From: an uncultured Pedobacter sp.
Lineage (GTDB): Bacteria; Bacteroidota; Bacteroidia; Sphingobacteriales; Sphingobacteriaceae
DNA: 55,206 nt
Assembly (NCBI RefSeq): GCF_913776295.1
Contig: NZ_CAJYOJ010000061.1
Coordinates: forward strand, 1-55,206
Direction of reading: 5' to 3'
In this document: positions 8,375 through 17,618 of the stretch, piece by piece
Numbering within the stretch: the stretch's first letter is position 1
Layout of the letters: each line of letters starts with the position of its first letter
Made by a program: the position numbers and the translations under genes
The notes under the pieces: generated by a model
Database searches by the model: none
What the model was told of the DNA's origin: nothing
What the model saw: the letters and a program-made list of their open reading frames with translations, nothing else

Positions 8375-9340
8375 ATGAAAAAAGGAATAATTATTTTCTT
8401 GGCAGCATTAGGACTATCTGCCTGTAACAAGTTCGAAAAGGGTGAGGGAGATATGACTTACAAGATTTATCAAAGTGAAGGTAAGCCAAAAATTCAGGAA
8501 GGCGATTATGTAAAGTTAAATGGTGTTCAAACCGTAGAAACTAATACCAATCCCGATTCGGTAATGGTAAATACTTACGATAATGAACGTCCTGCATTCT
8601 TTGCTATTAGCAAATCGATGTTTAAAGGCGATTTGGCTTCCGGATTAAAACTGCTTGGTGAAGGCGATAGTGCCGTTTTTAAATTAAACCTGGATTCGAT
8701 GGAGAAATATTCTGGTCAGCCGAAACCGAAAGGTTTAAAATCAAACATCGCATCATTCACCATTAAAATTGAGAAGGTTTTACACAAAGGAAAAGATCCT
8801 GACTCTATTTTTGAGGCCAAGAAAAGGCTCTTTTTTGAATCTGAATACAAAGCATTAAACGAGAAAAACAAAAAGGTTGAACCTGCCAAAATAGCTAAGT
8901 ATGTTGAAGAAAACAACTTAAAGGTAACTACCGCACCTTCTGGCTTGCAGTATGTAATTTATGCCCCTGGCAACTCAGAAAGAGCGACTTTAACTGATAC
9001 GGTTTTAATGGATTATACCGGCCAGTTTACCAATAAAAAATCAAACGGAACATTAAATGTTTTTGATACTTCAAATGCTAAAATTGCTAAAGAGGCAGGA
9101 ATTTTCTCCGAAAACGTACAATATGTACCACGGGGCTTACCATTGGGCCAATTGCCGCAAGGCGTAATCCAGGGTATTCAAATGATTGGAGTTGGCGGTA
9201 AGATTAAAATGATTTTGCCATCAAAGCTGGGTTTTGGCGAAAATGGCGGCGGACCGATCAATCCGTTTACACCTTTGGTATTTGATGTAGAATTGAAAGG
9301 TATAATTAAGCCAAATACAGCTGCACCATTAGCAAAATAA
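8375..9340 (+). CDS. FKBP-type lipoprotein 2, degenerate active site
   Basis: 321 aa, a tandem paralogue of the gene at 7187 (same start MKKGIII, lipobox LSAC, same two-half layout). In the C-terminal FKBP domain the VLMDYTGQF strand and the FDTS loop remain. The IPG(W/F) motif is replaced by a PQGV segment and the YG of the next motif is FG (KLGFGENGG). Isomerase activity is therefore doubtful, while the fold looks intact. It probably acts as a binding or chaperone-like paralogue. It ends at a strong terminator. Confidence 0.87.
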   Translation: MKKGIIIFLAALGLSACNKFEKGEGDMTYKIYQSEGKPKIQEGDYVKLNGVQTVETNTNPDSVMVNTYDNERPAFFAISKSMFKGDLASGLKLLGEGDSAVFKLNLDSMEKYSGQPKPKGLKSNIASFTIKIEKVLHKGKDPDSIFEAKKRLFFESEYKALNEKNKKVEPAKIAKYVEENNLKVTTAPSGLQYVIYAPGNSERATLTDTVLMDYTGQFTNKKSNGTLNVFDTSNAKIAKEAGIFSENVQYVPRGLPLGQLPQGVIQGIQMIGVGGKIKMILPSKLGFGENGGGPINPFTPLVFDVELKGIIKPNTAAPLAK

Positions 9341-9362
9341 GTTTATTAAATCTAATAGGTTA

Positions 9363-9398
9363 AAGAAGTCAAGTTTTTGAAACTTGACTTCTTTTTTT
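9363..9398 (+). terminator. Strong terminator after lipoprotein 2
   Basis: A 14-bp perfect stem (AAGAAGTCAAGTTT with its complement) and a 3-nt loop are followed by seven T. It lies between convergent genes. Confidence 0.92.
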
Positions 9399-9464
9399 GT
9401 GAATTAAGGAGATCATTCAAGAAAATATTCCAAAAGCAGGTTAAATGCTGCGAGGTCTTTTACT

Positions 9465-9935
9465 TTAAACCCAATCCTTAAAAGGCCTAACCCTTAAATT
9501 GGAGTTATAATATTTTTCCTCTTTAGTCACTTCTTTACCTACCCAATCTGGCAGATCGAATGTTTCATCTTCACTTTCCAGTTCAATTTCGGCCACAATC
9601 AAACCCTCGTTGTCGCCAGCAAATACATCTACTTCCCAAAGTTTGCCGTTAAACCCAATTTCGTAACGGGTTTTCGAAAGTTCGGAGACAGAGAAGTTAT
9701 CCAATAATTCGGTGGCTTCACCAACAGGGATTTCATATTCATATTCCAAGCGTGTGGCGCCAATGGTTTCACCTTTTATGGTTAAAAAACCTTGGCTTTC
9801 TGTTGCCCTTATTCTTATCGTTTTGGTTTTATCTGTTAACAGATAACCCTGCCTTAAAAGTTTTCCTTCAGGCTTAGTCAGGTTATCCCAGTTTGGTTGA
9901 TGAATCAAAAATTTTCGCTCTATTTCTTTTCCCAT
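9465..9935 (-). CDS. CYTH-domain (triphosphate tunnel) protein
   Basis: 156 aa from the ATG at 9935, giving the family start MGKEIERKFLI. This holds the ExExK signature (Glu4, Glu6, Lys8) of triphosphate tunnel metalloenzymes. Further basic and acidic tunnel strands follow (TIRIRATESQGFLTIKG, RLEYEYEIP, LWEVDVFAG, IVAEIELESEDE). Members hydrolyse tripolyphosphate or other triphosphates, or make cAMP. The short bacterial type here is more likely a triphosphatase. The ATG is 1 nt after the stop codon of the hexosaminidase gene, so translation is probably coupled. Confidence 0.9.
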   Translation of the reverse strand: MGKEIERKFLIHQPNWDNLTKPEGKLLRQGYLLTDKTKTIRIRATESQGFLTIKGETIGATRLEYEYEIPVGEATELLDNFSVSELSKTRYEIGFNGKLWEVDVFAGDNEGLIVAEIELESEDETFDLPDWVGKEVTKEEKYYNSNLRVRPFKDWV

Positions 9936-9936
9936 T

Positions 9937-11886
9937 TTATCTTGCCCTTTTCTGTAAATCTGCAACAGGGATACTGATCAACCTTCCGATAGGCTGTTTG
10001 CCGCGATAGGTGATTACGCGTAACATACTGGCGTCTTTAGGTACCTGTAACGCAGCGGTGTATTTTGGGTAAAAGCGATCGGGCGTAGAATTGTCAAAGC
10101 TGTAATAGATATCCAAACCATCTATTTCTGTAGTTAGTTCTACCATCAGCTGTTTATCAGCACTTCGTTTTATGGTAAAAATAGGATCGTAAATAGCAGG
10201 TGAATACTTAATCTCTGCTAAATCCAATCGCTTGAAATGCTGTTGTGTACGATCCACAAAATTTGTCCAGTTTTTCTTTTCAATCGGACTCCAAATGGAT
10301 TCGGCAATGGCAAATGCACGTGGATAAAGCATGTATTCAACCTGACGGAAGGTAAAAATCTGCTCTGTCCAAAGGTTGGCCTGTGCACCAATAATGTAAT
10401 TTGCATTTACGCCTGCAGGAACGGGATTAAACTGGTAAGCTTTATTTAACCTGAGCGAAGCATACACTTTCGGCTCCGTAATGGCATCAGCCTGCATATA
10501 ATCTAAATAGGCAAAATCAGTCGGACTCATCACCACGTTATGTTTATCGTTAGCGGCCTGGATACCATATTTCATGCCTCTCCAGCTCATTACTGCAGCT
10601 GTTGGGGAAACGCCTCCCTCAAGAATCTCATCCCAGCCCATAAATTTTTTACCTTTTGAAATCACGATCTGTTCTACACGTTTTTCAAAATATGCCTGTA
10701 CCTGTGGCATGGTTTTCAAACCTTCGCGGAGCATTAAAGCTTTAATCTGATCGTTCTTTTCCCAAAAATTATGCGGAGCTTCATCGCCACCCATGTGGAT
10801 GTACTCGAAAGGAAAAAGTTTAGCAACCTGGGTAATTACCGAATCTAAAAATACATAAACCTTTTCATTGGCAGGGCAAAGTGTATTGTCAATCAAAGCC
10901 GTTGGTGGCGCACCACGGCTCCAATCCATTATTTTCTCTCCTGAACGGACTTTATAGTTTACTGCCTCTGGGGTGCAGGATAATTCCGGATAGGAGGCAA
11001 TAATGGCTAAACTATGCCCTGGAACATCAATTTCCGGTAATATGTTTACAAAACGTTCTTGTGCATACTGAACGAGTTCTTTAATGTCTTCCTGAGTATA
11101 AAAGCCGCCATATGTTCGGGGCTCATCCGGCGTAGGTGGAGTAAAATCACCGAAAGTTCCGGTTTTTTTAACGCTCCAGGCGCCGATTTCCGTTAATTTT
11201 GGTAAGCCTTTTATTTCAATCCTCCATCCTTCATCATCTGCAAGGTGTAAATGTAAGAGGTTGAATTTATAACGCACCATGCCATCAATAAACTGTTTTA
11301 CTTCCTCTTTGGTAAAAAAATGACGGGCAACATCGAACATTAAACCTCTCCAGCCTAATTTCGGATAATCTATTACATCTACGCAAGGTGCTTTCCATTT
11401 GATGCCATTTACCAGCTCTGTACTTTCTATTTCGGCAGGGAAGAGCTGAAGTAACGATTGAACGCCATAAAAAATACCTGCCGGCTGATTAGCTGTGATG
11501 ACAACCTGTGTAGGATTAACGTTCAATTTGTAGCCTTCCTTGCCTAATTGTGTATCTTCTTGCGTGTTTAAAATGAGTTTAATGGTAGGGTGGGTTGAAT
11601 TGCTTACCGAGCTCACGAATTTACCTGTAGCCTTAGTAATCCGGTCAGATAAATAAACAATGGATTGTTTTAATTCTGCACTTTTAACCGCCTGTACAAT
11701 TACATTTTCAGGCAAAGTAAATGTACCAGCCTTTTTTATCAATGATACAGGCTCAGGTATAATGGCAACGGGTGTTTGTGTTATCTCACTATCAGTATCA
11801 CCAATTTCAGTTTCGGTAACCATGTTCTGAGCGGAGATGTTAGCTGCGAAAAAACAGCAGGAGATAATCAGGAATAATTTTTTCAT
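9937..11886 (-). CDS. Beta-N-acetylhexosaminidase, GH20 family
   Basis: 649 aa from the ATG at 11886. The longer frame adds 32 residues without signal character, while this start gives a clean signal peptide (MKKLFLIISCC...ISAQ). Order: signal peptide, GH20 N-terminal domain (about 40-165), TIM barrel (about 170-520), then a C-terminal chitobiase-type beta-domain (YYSFDNSTPDRFYPKY). The catalytic pair in HMGGDEAPH is Asp368-Glu369, and the DVPGHS motif is present. It removes terminal GlcNAc/GalNAc from glycans or chitin oligomers, probably in the periplasm. It precedes the CYTH gene with a 1-nt gap. Confidence 0.95.
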   Translation of the reverse strand: MKKLFLIISCCFFAANISAQNMVTETEIGDTDSEITQTPVAIIPEPVSLIKKAGTFTLPENVIVQAVKSAELKQSIVYLSDRITKATGKFVSSVSNSTHPTIKLILNTQEDTQLGKEGYKLNVNPTQVVITANQPAGIFYGVQSLLQLFPAEIESTELVNGIKWKAPCVDVIDYPKLGWRGLMFDVARHFFTKEEVKQFIDGMVRYKFNLLHLHLADDEGWRIEIKGLPKLTEIGAWSVKKTGTFGDFTPPTPDEPRTYGGFYTQEDIKELVQYAQERFVNILPEIDVPGHSLAIIASYPELSCTPEAVNYKVRSGEKIMDWSRGAPPTALIDNTLCPANEKVYVFLDSVITQVAKLFPFEYIHMGGDEAPHNFWEKNDQIKALMLREGLKTMPQVQAYFEKRVEQIVISKGKKFMGWDEILEGGVSPTAAVMSWRGMKYGIQAANDKHNVVMSPTDFAYLDYMQADAITEPKVYASLRLNKAYQFNPVPAGVNANYIIGAQANLWTEQIFTFRQVEYMLYPRAFAIAESIWSPIEKKNWTNFVDRTQQHFKRLDLAEIKYSPAIYDPIFTIKRSADKQLMVELTTEIDGLDIYYSFDNSTPDRFYPKYTAALQVPKDASMLRVITYRGKQPIGRLISIPVADLQKRAR

Positions 11887-11974
11887 GATAATATTTACAG
11901 CGGACTGACCGGATAAGTATAATCCGCAATTTATCAAAAAAGATTTTAATCGGAGAGATTTGTTTTTGCAATTT

Positions 11975-12016
11975 AACCACAAAGGTCAAAGAGAATGGCA
12001 CAAAGAGCGCAGAGTC
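11975..12016. repeat. Heptad array H (about 6 units)
   Basis: 7-nt period with units such as AAGGTCA, AAGAGAA and AAGAGCG on the plus strand. On the strand of the hexosaminidase gene, which starts 89 nt away, it reads as a pyrimidine-rich array. The pattern fades beyond 12023. Weaker than the arrays at 28788 and 48847. Confidence 0.4.
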
Positions 12017-12109
12017 GGAGGCTGATCAGCTGGTGATTTGTAAGTCTGAGCGGAGCCGATGACTTGACTGCAAAATATTTGGTGTGACCAGATATTGAGC
12101 CATTTCAAC

Positions 12110-12499
12110 TTACAAAAAATGCCTTAACCATTCCATGGCTTTCTTCTCATCAGTGAATGACTTTATCGGAATAGGCGGATTTTGGAACTTAAACAAAATC
12201 TTCACAATCAATTGTGCCAAACCAGGTTTTGAAACCATGGCCATGGCCTTATAAATTTGAGGCAACTGTTCACCTGAAAATTTTCTGGTTTCTTTGTCCG
12301 GTACGGGAGAATTTTTTAAGTAAATTAATAAGGGAACTTTTTTGTTATTGGTGATTTTCTGCACCAGCTCAATATTGGCCTTAATATTCTCAACGGTACG
12401 CAAGATGCTTTTACTATATGAAATCAATATGCCTTCGTCCGTTAACAAGTAATCGGCGATTTCGCCTTCTATCAATGTGTTGTCGCTGTCACTTCTCAT
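12110..12499 (-). CDS. STAS/SpoIIAA-like hypothetical protein
   Basis: 129 aa, no signal peptide. The sequence runs strand-helix-strand in the way of SpoIIAA/STAS-like folds: 'GILISYSKSILRTVENIKANIELVQKI', then 'VPLLIYLKNS', then a long helix, ending in 'SFTDEKKAMEWLRHFL', the usual C-terminal helix of these small proteins. I believe it belongs to a Bacteroidota-wide family of unknown function. It has a perfect Shine-Dalgarno at 12506-12513, which is rare in this clade and fixes the start. Confidence 0.7.
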   Translation of the reverse strand: MRSDSDNTLIEGEIADYLLTDEGILISYSKSILRTVENIKANIELVQKITNNKKVPLLIYLKNSPVPDKETRKFSGEQLPQIYKAMAMVSKPGLAQLIVKILFKFQNPPIPIKSFTDEKKAMEWLRHFL

Positions 12500-12505
12500 A
12501 TCATT

Positions 12506-12513
12506 ACCTCCTT
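12506..12513 (-). promoter_or_regulatory. Perfect Shine-Dalgarno of the STAS-like gene
   Basis: AAGGAGGT sits 6 nt before the ATG at 12499. Bacteroidota genes mostly lack such sites because their 30S subunits hide the anti-Shine-Dalgarno, so this one may be regulatory. Confidence 0.75.
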
Positions 12514-12563
12514 AAATCACTTTATTTAAATCGTTGATATTGATATAATACAATATTTCGAAC

Positions 12564-13283
12564 CTAATTACTTTCATTCTTAAGCTTAGTCTTAATGGCA
12601 TGAACAAAGGCCTCATGTACGTTTTTGCAAAATGGGCTTTGCTGATCTTTCAATCGCTCCGGATGCCATTGTACAAATAGCAAAAAGGGTTTTCCTTTAG
12701 GTTCAATCCGTTCAATGGCCTCGGCAACCCCATCAGGAGAAATGGCGCTCACTACAAGTCCTTTTCCAGTTTTATCTGTACTTTGGTGGTGATTGCTGTT
12801 TACCAATCCTTTATCGGTATTCACAATCTGGCTTAGCCACGATGAGGGGTTTACGATAAGCTCATGATAGCGGTCTGATTTATCGTGCATTTTCGAATGA
12901 TCGAATTTGCCCCATGTTGGAATGTCGGGGATTAATGTGCCGCCAAAAAATACATTTCCCACCTGCATGCCCCTGCAAATACCTAAAACAGGAATAGAAT
13001 GCGCTTCGGTATAAGTTAATACCTTAAATTCGAATTCATCGCGTTTTTCGTCTATATCGTCATCATAACAGTAAGGATAATACTCCGGTTGGTTATAAAA
13101 ACGTGGATGCACATCTTCACCACCAGTTAAAACAATACCATCACATTTTTTGATCTCGTCGAAGTTATTCAGCTTATATCCAAGTTGAATTACGGATACA
13201 TCTTTATCGTAAGATAACACCCAGTCGCGGTAAATTTCATATTTACTACAATCGGTAACACCAATAATGATTTGATCAGCCAT
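12564..13283 (-). CDS. Class I glutamine amidotransferase-like hydrolase (peptidase C26)
   Basis: 239 aa. The triad of the gamma-glutamyl-GABA hydrolase (PuuD-like) group is visible: nucleophile elbow GICRGMQ with Cys103, and QWHPER with His207 and Glu209. An acidic insert (CYDDDIDEKRDEFEF) precedes the nucleophile as in this group. The enzyme hydrolyses gamma-glutamyl amides. The substrate here is unknown, since no putrescine pathway genes adjoin. It lies 64 nt upstream of the STAS-like gene on the same strand. Confidence 0.88.
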   Translation of the reverse strand: MADQIIIGVTDCSKYEIYRDWVLSYDKDVSVIQLGYKLNNFDEIKKCDGIVLTGGEDVHPRFYNQPEYYPYCYDDDIDEKRDEFEFKVLTYTEAHSIPVLGICRGMQVGNVFFGGTLIPDIPTWGKFDHSKMHDKSDRYHELIVNPSSWLSQIVNTDKGLVNSNHHQSTDKTGKGLVVSAISPDGVAEAIERIEPKGKPFLLFVQWHPERLKDQQSPFCKNVHEAFVHAIKTKLKNESN

Positions 13284-13366
13284 ATTATAATTATTAGAGA
13301 TTTATCAGCTTTACTTCAATGCTATGCGCATTTGAACGGTATCAATTAGCTCTGCTATTAGAAATT

Positions 13367-13399
13367 GCAGGTTTTATGAAGTAATTTCATAATACCTGC
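13367..13399 (-). terminator. Hairpin after the YiaA-like gene
   Basis: GCAGGT..TATGAA pairs with TTCATA..ACCTGC around a 5-nt loop, with a 2-nt internal mismatch. No long T run follows on the minus strand, so termination is likely but not certain. Confidence 0.5.
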
Positions 13400-13419
13400 T
13401 TTAGTTTGGACGTAGTTAT

Positions 13420-13830
13420 TTAACTGTCCTGATCTTTGTTTTTATGCACAATCTGGTTGTCCCTTGTGTTTTTCTGCACCGCAATCGCGCCGAAAAGAGA
13501 AAGCAAAAAGGCAAAAGCGTAAAATCCTTTTTCACTGGGTAACAAAGTGGCATTCCACAAACCGATTACCAATAGCGTAATGGTTAATAATGTAGAAAAC
13601 CAACTGATGCCGTAATAAATTTCTGTTACCGGGATGCCTTCCAGTTTATCGCGAACAGCTTTCTGCAAAGAGATAACCGCGAAAAGGCCAAACATCAATA
13701 CGGTAAAATAATATCCTTTTTCATTAAGAAGCATGTCAGAACGCCACAGGCCCACAATAAAGCCAATCATTCCAGTGCCCAGTGCAATCCAGGAGGCTGC
13801 CACAAAAGCATTCGATGGTTTTTGATTCAT
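13420..13830 (-). CDS. YiaA/YiaB-family inner membrane protein
   Basis: 136 aa with four membrane helices in two repeated pairs: about 9-27 and 40-56, then 73-91 and 103-119. Each pair carries the family signature 'G-L-W-(R/N)-x(4)-L-(N/P)-(E)-K-G-(Y/F)-Y' followed by a loop with (V/N)-x-R-D. The tail is short and charged. YiaA/B proteins are integral membrane proteins of unknown function. Likely monocistronic. Confidence 0.87.
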   Translation of the reverse strand: MNQKPSNAFVAASWIALGTGMIGFIVGLWRSDMLLNEKGYYFTVLMFGLFAVISLQKAVRDKLEGIPVTEIYYGISWFSTLLTITLLVIGLWNATLLPSEKGFYAFAFLLSLFGAIAVQKNTRDNQIVHKNKDQDS

Positions 13831-13994
13831 ATTTTGAGATTTAATTTAATTCGATAGACAACGCTAACGGTGGGTAAAAGGTATAAAATTAAAAGCAATT
13901 GCTATAATTGTTTTAAAATCTGTTATCATCAGAGGCAAAAATCAAACAAAATTCAATCTTATGCATTATAGCTGTATACTCTTATTTTAGTCAT

Positions 13995-15491
13995 ATGCGA
14001 ACATTGCTTACTTCTGCACAAATGCGCAGTGCTGATCAGTTTACCATTGCCAACAAGCCCATTGCATCCATTGATTTGATGGAAAAAGCCGCCAGGGCCT
14101 TTGTGCAATGCTTTTTAAGAGATGAGTTCAATACCAGCAAGAGCGTCGCTATATTTTGTGGGAAGGGAAATAATGGAGGCGACGGACTGGCTATCGCGCA
14201 TTTGCTTATTGCTAACGGGTATGAAAATTTAAAAGTTTATGTGGTTAATTTTAGCGAAAAACAAAGCAGCGATTTCGCGATCAACCTGCAGCGGATGGAG
14301 GAAATGCGCTGTAAGAAAACAATCATCAATCAGGCTTCAGATTTAAAAAGTTTAAAGGCCGATATCATTATTGATGCCATTTTAGGTTCTGGCTTAAATA
14401 AACCGCTAAGCGGAGAATTTGAAGCGCTTGCGCAGACCATAAACAAGCTGAATAAAAAAGTATATGCGGTTGACGTGCCTACAGGCTTTTTTGCCGAAGG
14501 TAAACTGCCTAAAGATTATAAGGGCATAAAAGCCTATAAAACCATTTGTTTTCAACGGCCGAAGATTAATTTTTTCTTTCCTGAATCGGCCATGGCAACT
14601 GAAAAATATGAAGTGGTTGATATTGGCCTGGACGAAACTTTTATCCAAAAGCAAGAGGCAGATTTCTATTTCTTGGAAGCGCATGATATCGAAAAGATTT
14701 TGCAGCCCCGAAAATTGTTCAGTCATAAAGGTACTTATGGTCACGCATTAATTATAGCAGGGAATAGTTATACCATGGGCGCAGCCTTACTTTCTGCTAT
14801 GGCCTGTTTACATACCGGAGCAGGGTTAACTACGGCATGTATTCCACAGGCTGGATTGACCGCCTTAAATGCTTCATTGCCCGAGGTAATGGCTTTGACC
14901 AGGGATGAATACACCAGGATAGAAGACCCTAAAAAATATCAGGCAATTGCTATTGGCCCTGGCTTAGGTACCGAAACTGATCCTGAAAAACTATTGGAAA
15001 GTTTAATTATGGCAAAATACCCAATGGTTATTGACGCAGATGCGCTGAATATTTTAAGTGAAAGGTTCGATCTGTTGGATAAACTTGTTGCAGATACCAT
15101 TATCACCCCGCATCTGAAAGAATTTGATCGGTTATTTGGAGAACATGATAGCTGGTGGGACAGGGTGCAAACGGCCAGATTACAAGCCAGGAAACAAGGA
15201 ATCGTTATCGTGCTCAAAAATCAGTACACTTTTATCTGTTTGCCAACCGGTAAGGTACTGATCAATCCTACAGGTAATCCGGCAATGGCACAAGGTGGAA
15301 TGGGCGATGTGCTTACCGGCATCATTACAGGTTTTAAAGCACAGCAATACTCGGCAACGGATGCTGCTATTTTGGCCTGCTATATTCATGGAAAAGCAGG
15401 GGATCATTTAGCGGAGGAACAATTTGTGATTCCTGCATCACATCTTGCTGCTGCTATATCAAAAGAAATTAGAGCCCTCATATCTCAGTAG
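13995..15491 (+). CDS. nnr: Bifunctional NAD(P)HX epimerase/dehydratase
   Basis: 498 aa, a fused metabolite-repair enzyme. The N-terminal epimerase (about 1-215) shows GKGNNGGDGLAIA. The C-terminal ADP-dependent dehydratase of ribokinase-like fold (about 225-495) shows GNSYTMGAALLSAMACLHTGAG, IGPGLGT, DADALN, TPHLKEF and the catalytic loop NPTGNPAMAQGGMGDVLTGI. It converts hydrated NAD(P)H back to NAD(P)H. Length and domain order match the usual fused form. Stand-alone on the plus strand. Confidence 0.96.
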   Translation: MRTLLTSAQMRSADQFTIANKPIASIDLMEKAARAFVQCFLRDEFNTSKSVAIFCGKGNNGGDGLAIAHLLIANGYENLKVYVVNFSEKQSSDFAINLQRMEEMRCKKTIINQASDLKSLKADIIIDAILGSGLNKPLSGEFEALAQTINKLNKKVYAVDVPTGFFAEGKLPKDYKGIKAYKTICFQRPKINFFFPESAMATEKYEVVDIGLDETFIQKQEADFYFLEAHDIEKILQPRKLFSHKGTYGHALIIAGNSYTMGAALLSAMACLHTGAGLTTACIPQAGLTALNASLPEVMALTRDEYTRIEDPKKYQAIAIGPGLGTETDPEKLLESLIMAKYPMVIDADALNILSERFDLLDKLVADTIITPHLKEFDRLFGEHDSWWDRVQTARLQARKQGIVIVLKNQYTFICLPTGKVLINPTGNPAMAQGGMGDVLTGIITGFKAQQYSATDAAILACYIHGKAGDHLAEEQFVIPASHLAAAISKEIRALISQ

Positions 15492-15599
15492 TCTGGTCAG
15501 CATTGTGAAAAATATTAATTTACTATGCTTCTCATTTATAATTTATAGCTTACGGGAATATAAAATAGCAGATATCATAAACACGGAAAACAAATTATT

Positions 15600-16301
15600 A
15601 TGGCACAAAGAGAATACACGCTGAACGAACTGATCCAAGAATCGGCAGAGAATCCAAATGAAAATGACTTTTTTGAATTGGAGAAGCCGGCCATGCTGGA
15701 GGTAAATCTGAAAAATCAAAAAATCCTCGCAAAGGCAGGTTCAATGGTAGCGTACATCGGAAATATCGATTTCAAAAGAGAGGGCCTATTGAGTAAAGGT
15801 TTGGGTGGATTATTGAAAAAAGCGATATCTGGCGAAGGTACCTCACTCATGCATGCCGCAGGAACCGGCAAATTATATCTGGCAGATGAGGGGAAGAAGG
15901 TAAAAATCATCAAGCTGCAAAACGAAGCCGTTTTTGTAAATGGTAATGATGTTTTAGCGTTAGAAGAGAATATTAAAAATGAAATAAAGATGTTAAAAAG
16001 CATTGCTGGAATGATGAGTGGTGGTTTATTTCAGGTCAAACTATCTGGCAGCGGTTATATTGCCATCACCACACATGGCGAACCCATTTTATTAAGGGTA
16101 ACGGCTAACCAACCGGTGTATACTGATCCGAATGCTACGGTGGCCTGGTCGGAAAATCTAACGCCGAACATTAAAACCAATTTAACTTTTGGTTCTTTTA
16201 TCGGTAGGGGAAGTGGCGAGTCTTTTCAGTTGGAGTTTTTTGGCGAAGGATGGGTATTGGTACAGCCTTACGAAGAAGTGAAGTACGCTGCGAAGTCTTA
16301 A
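15600..16301 (+). CDS. AIM24-family protein
   Basis: 233 aa, no signal peptide. It has the AIM24/TIGR00266 pattern of a long beta-rich domain: 'MLEVNLKNQKILAKAGSMVAYIGNIDF', 'GTGKLYLADEGKKVKIIKLQNEAVFVNG', 'GLFQVKLSGSGYIAITTHGEPILL', ending 'FIGRGSGESFQLEFFGEGWVLVQPYEE'. The bacterial function is not established. About 110 nt separate it from nnr, with no visible terminator. Confidence 0.88.
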   Translation: MAQREYTLNELIQESAENPNENDFFELEKPAMLEVNLKNQKILAKAGSMVAYIGNIDFKREGLLSKGLGGLLKKAISGEGTSLMHAAGTGKLYLADEGKKVKIIKLQNEAVFVNGNDVLALEENIKNEIKMLKSIAGMMSGGLFQVKLSGSGYIAITTHGEPILLRVTANQPVYTDPNATVAWSENLTPNIKTNLTFGSFIGRGSGESFQLEFFGEGWVLVQPYEEVKYAAKS

Positions 16302-16696
16302 ATATTTTTGGTTCGTGGAGACACGAACCATGGCGATCAGGGATTGAAACCCAAATCTATGCGTTAAGGCTATCGTTTTATTTGCAAGAGGCGGTGGGTA
16401 TTTGAGCAGCATAAAAGGGAGTAATGTATGCAGCGAAATCATCGTAATGTTTGGTTAGCGGATATGCTATTTGGCATCAGTGAAATATGTAGGTCGTCAT
16501 GCTGTCCGATAGCTAGTTATCAGATTTATTTGAAAAATAAAGGTAGTATTTTCACTTGTTTTGTAGCGACTACGTGTTCAGCATCTTTACTTCAGTTACA
16601 ACCCGGAAATAAATTACTTTCGGTGAGCCAGCTTAAGGCTCGGTTTACTACGTAGCTTTCTTCTGCGCTATAGGTCAGGGTGACGATCGTTAAATA
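16302..16696. repeat. Non-coding gap with palindromic repeats
   Basis: Directly after the AIM24 gene comes a perfect 9-bp hairpin (TGGTTCGTG gaga CACGAACCA, 16309-16330). It is followed by a GGGATTGAAACCC inverted repeat and by stretches such as CTACGTAGC and GCGCTATAGG. An open frame at 16428-16655 crosses these elements and looks spurious. I see no gene. Confidence 0.55.
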
Positions 16697-16729
16697 AAAA
16701 TCCCGGCATTTTTTCGGTGCCGGGATTTT
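16697..16729 (-). terminator. Terminator of the sigma/anti-sigma operon
   Basis: A 12-bp stem AAAATCCCGGCA / TGCCGGGATTTT with a 9-nt loop lies 25 nt after the anti-sigma stop codon. The T tract reads on either strand. Confidence 0.9.
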
Positions 16730-16754
16730 ATAATCAATTATTTAATTACAACAG

Positions 16755-17618
16755 TTATACACCACCCATAACGGTTAGTTTATCCATTGTCGGATTAACG
16801 CTTCCGCCCATAGGCTCTAAGGTTACGGCAAAAGCCTGTGCCTCCTGGATAGCTTGCATTTTTACCAGCGCTTCATTTTGGGTGGAATCTACTTTCCCGA
16901 AAACACCTAAACTTACCGGTTTACCATTTACCATCGCCCATAGCTGATATTCATGTTCGGAATCTGTTTTTGGAAGATCCATTGCCACATAATTAATCAA
17001 TACACTTTTATCTTTTTTGTTCCAGTAAACCTTCATTTTAGAATTTGGGCTAAAAGCCTGCCCTGCCATACGGATGGTTGCCCATTCTTTGCTATCGGCC
17101 ATTGCGGCCATATTACCTAAGCCCTGGTTTTCAAATTCAAGTTTGCTTACTACACCGGCAAATTTCTGTTTATCCAGGTTTAAGCTGGCAATCTGATCAT
17201 GCGCAGCATTCAACTTATTGTAAGTGATAAACAATGCTACTGTACTTACTATCAACAAAGCTACGCAGGCAACTAAAGCATAACGTAAGGTTCTCAATTT
17301 GCCATCACTCCCATCTAAACGTACAATTCTGGCTTCTTCTGTATAAATTGGTTGTGATGGAACATCTACCTGCTCTTCAACTTTATTTAATCCCAGTTTT
17401 TCAAATAATCTGGTTTCTATATCTGCAGATGGTTGCACGGCGTTTTGCATAGCATATTGTTCCATAGCTTGCTCAATGGCGGCTATTTCATCTCTTACCT
17501 CGGGGTATTGTGATGCTATTTCCTCCACCCGCGATGTTTCTTCCGGTGATAAATCACCCAGAACATACAGTTCAAGTACTCCAGATTCGATATATGCTTT
17601 TAAATTTTCCACGCTCAA
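16755..17618 (-). CDS. Anti-sigma factor, RskA type
   Basis: 287 aa. The N-terminal helical anti-sigma domain (about 1-60: LSPEETSRVEEIASQYPEVRDEIAAIEQAM) is followed by a linker, one membrane helix (about 112-132, YALVACVALLIVSTVALFITY), and a periplasmic RskA C-terminal domain with 'WATIRMAGQAFSPNSKMKVYWNKK', 'YQLWAMVNGKPVSLGVF' and 'FAVTLEPMGGSVNPT'. It should hold its sigma factor at the membrane. The ATG overlaps the stop of the sigma gene by 4 nt. Confidence 0.93.
   Translation of the reverse strand: MSVENLKAYIESGVLELYVLGDLSPEETSRVEEIASQYPEVRDEIAAIEQAMEQYAMQNAVQPSADIETRLFEKLGLNKVEEQVDVPSQPIYTEEARIVRLDGSDGKLRTLRYALVACVALLIVSTVALFITYNKLNAAHDQIASLNLDKQKFAGVVSKLEFENQGLGNMAAMADSKEWATIRMAGQAFSPNSKMKVYWNKKDKSVLINYVAMDLPKTDSEHEYQLWAMVNGKPVSLGVFGKVDSTQNEALVKMQAIQEAQAFAVTLEPMGGSVNPTMDKLTVMGGV

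Noticed and set aside
16428..16655. 75-codon Cys-rich open frame
   Set aside because: It runs through palindromic repeat DNA, has no promoter or leader of the usual kind, and its composition is unlike its neighbours.
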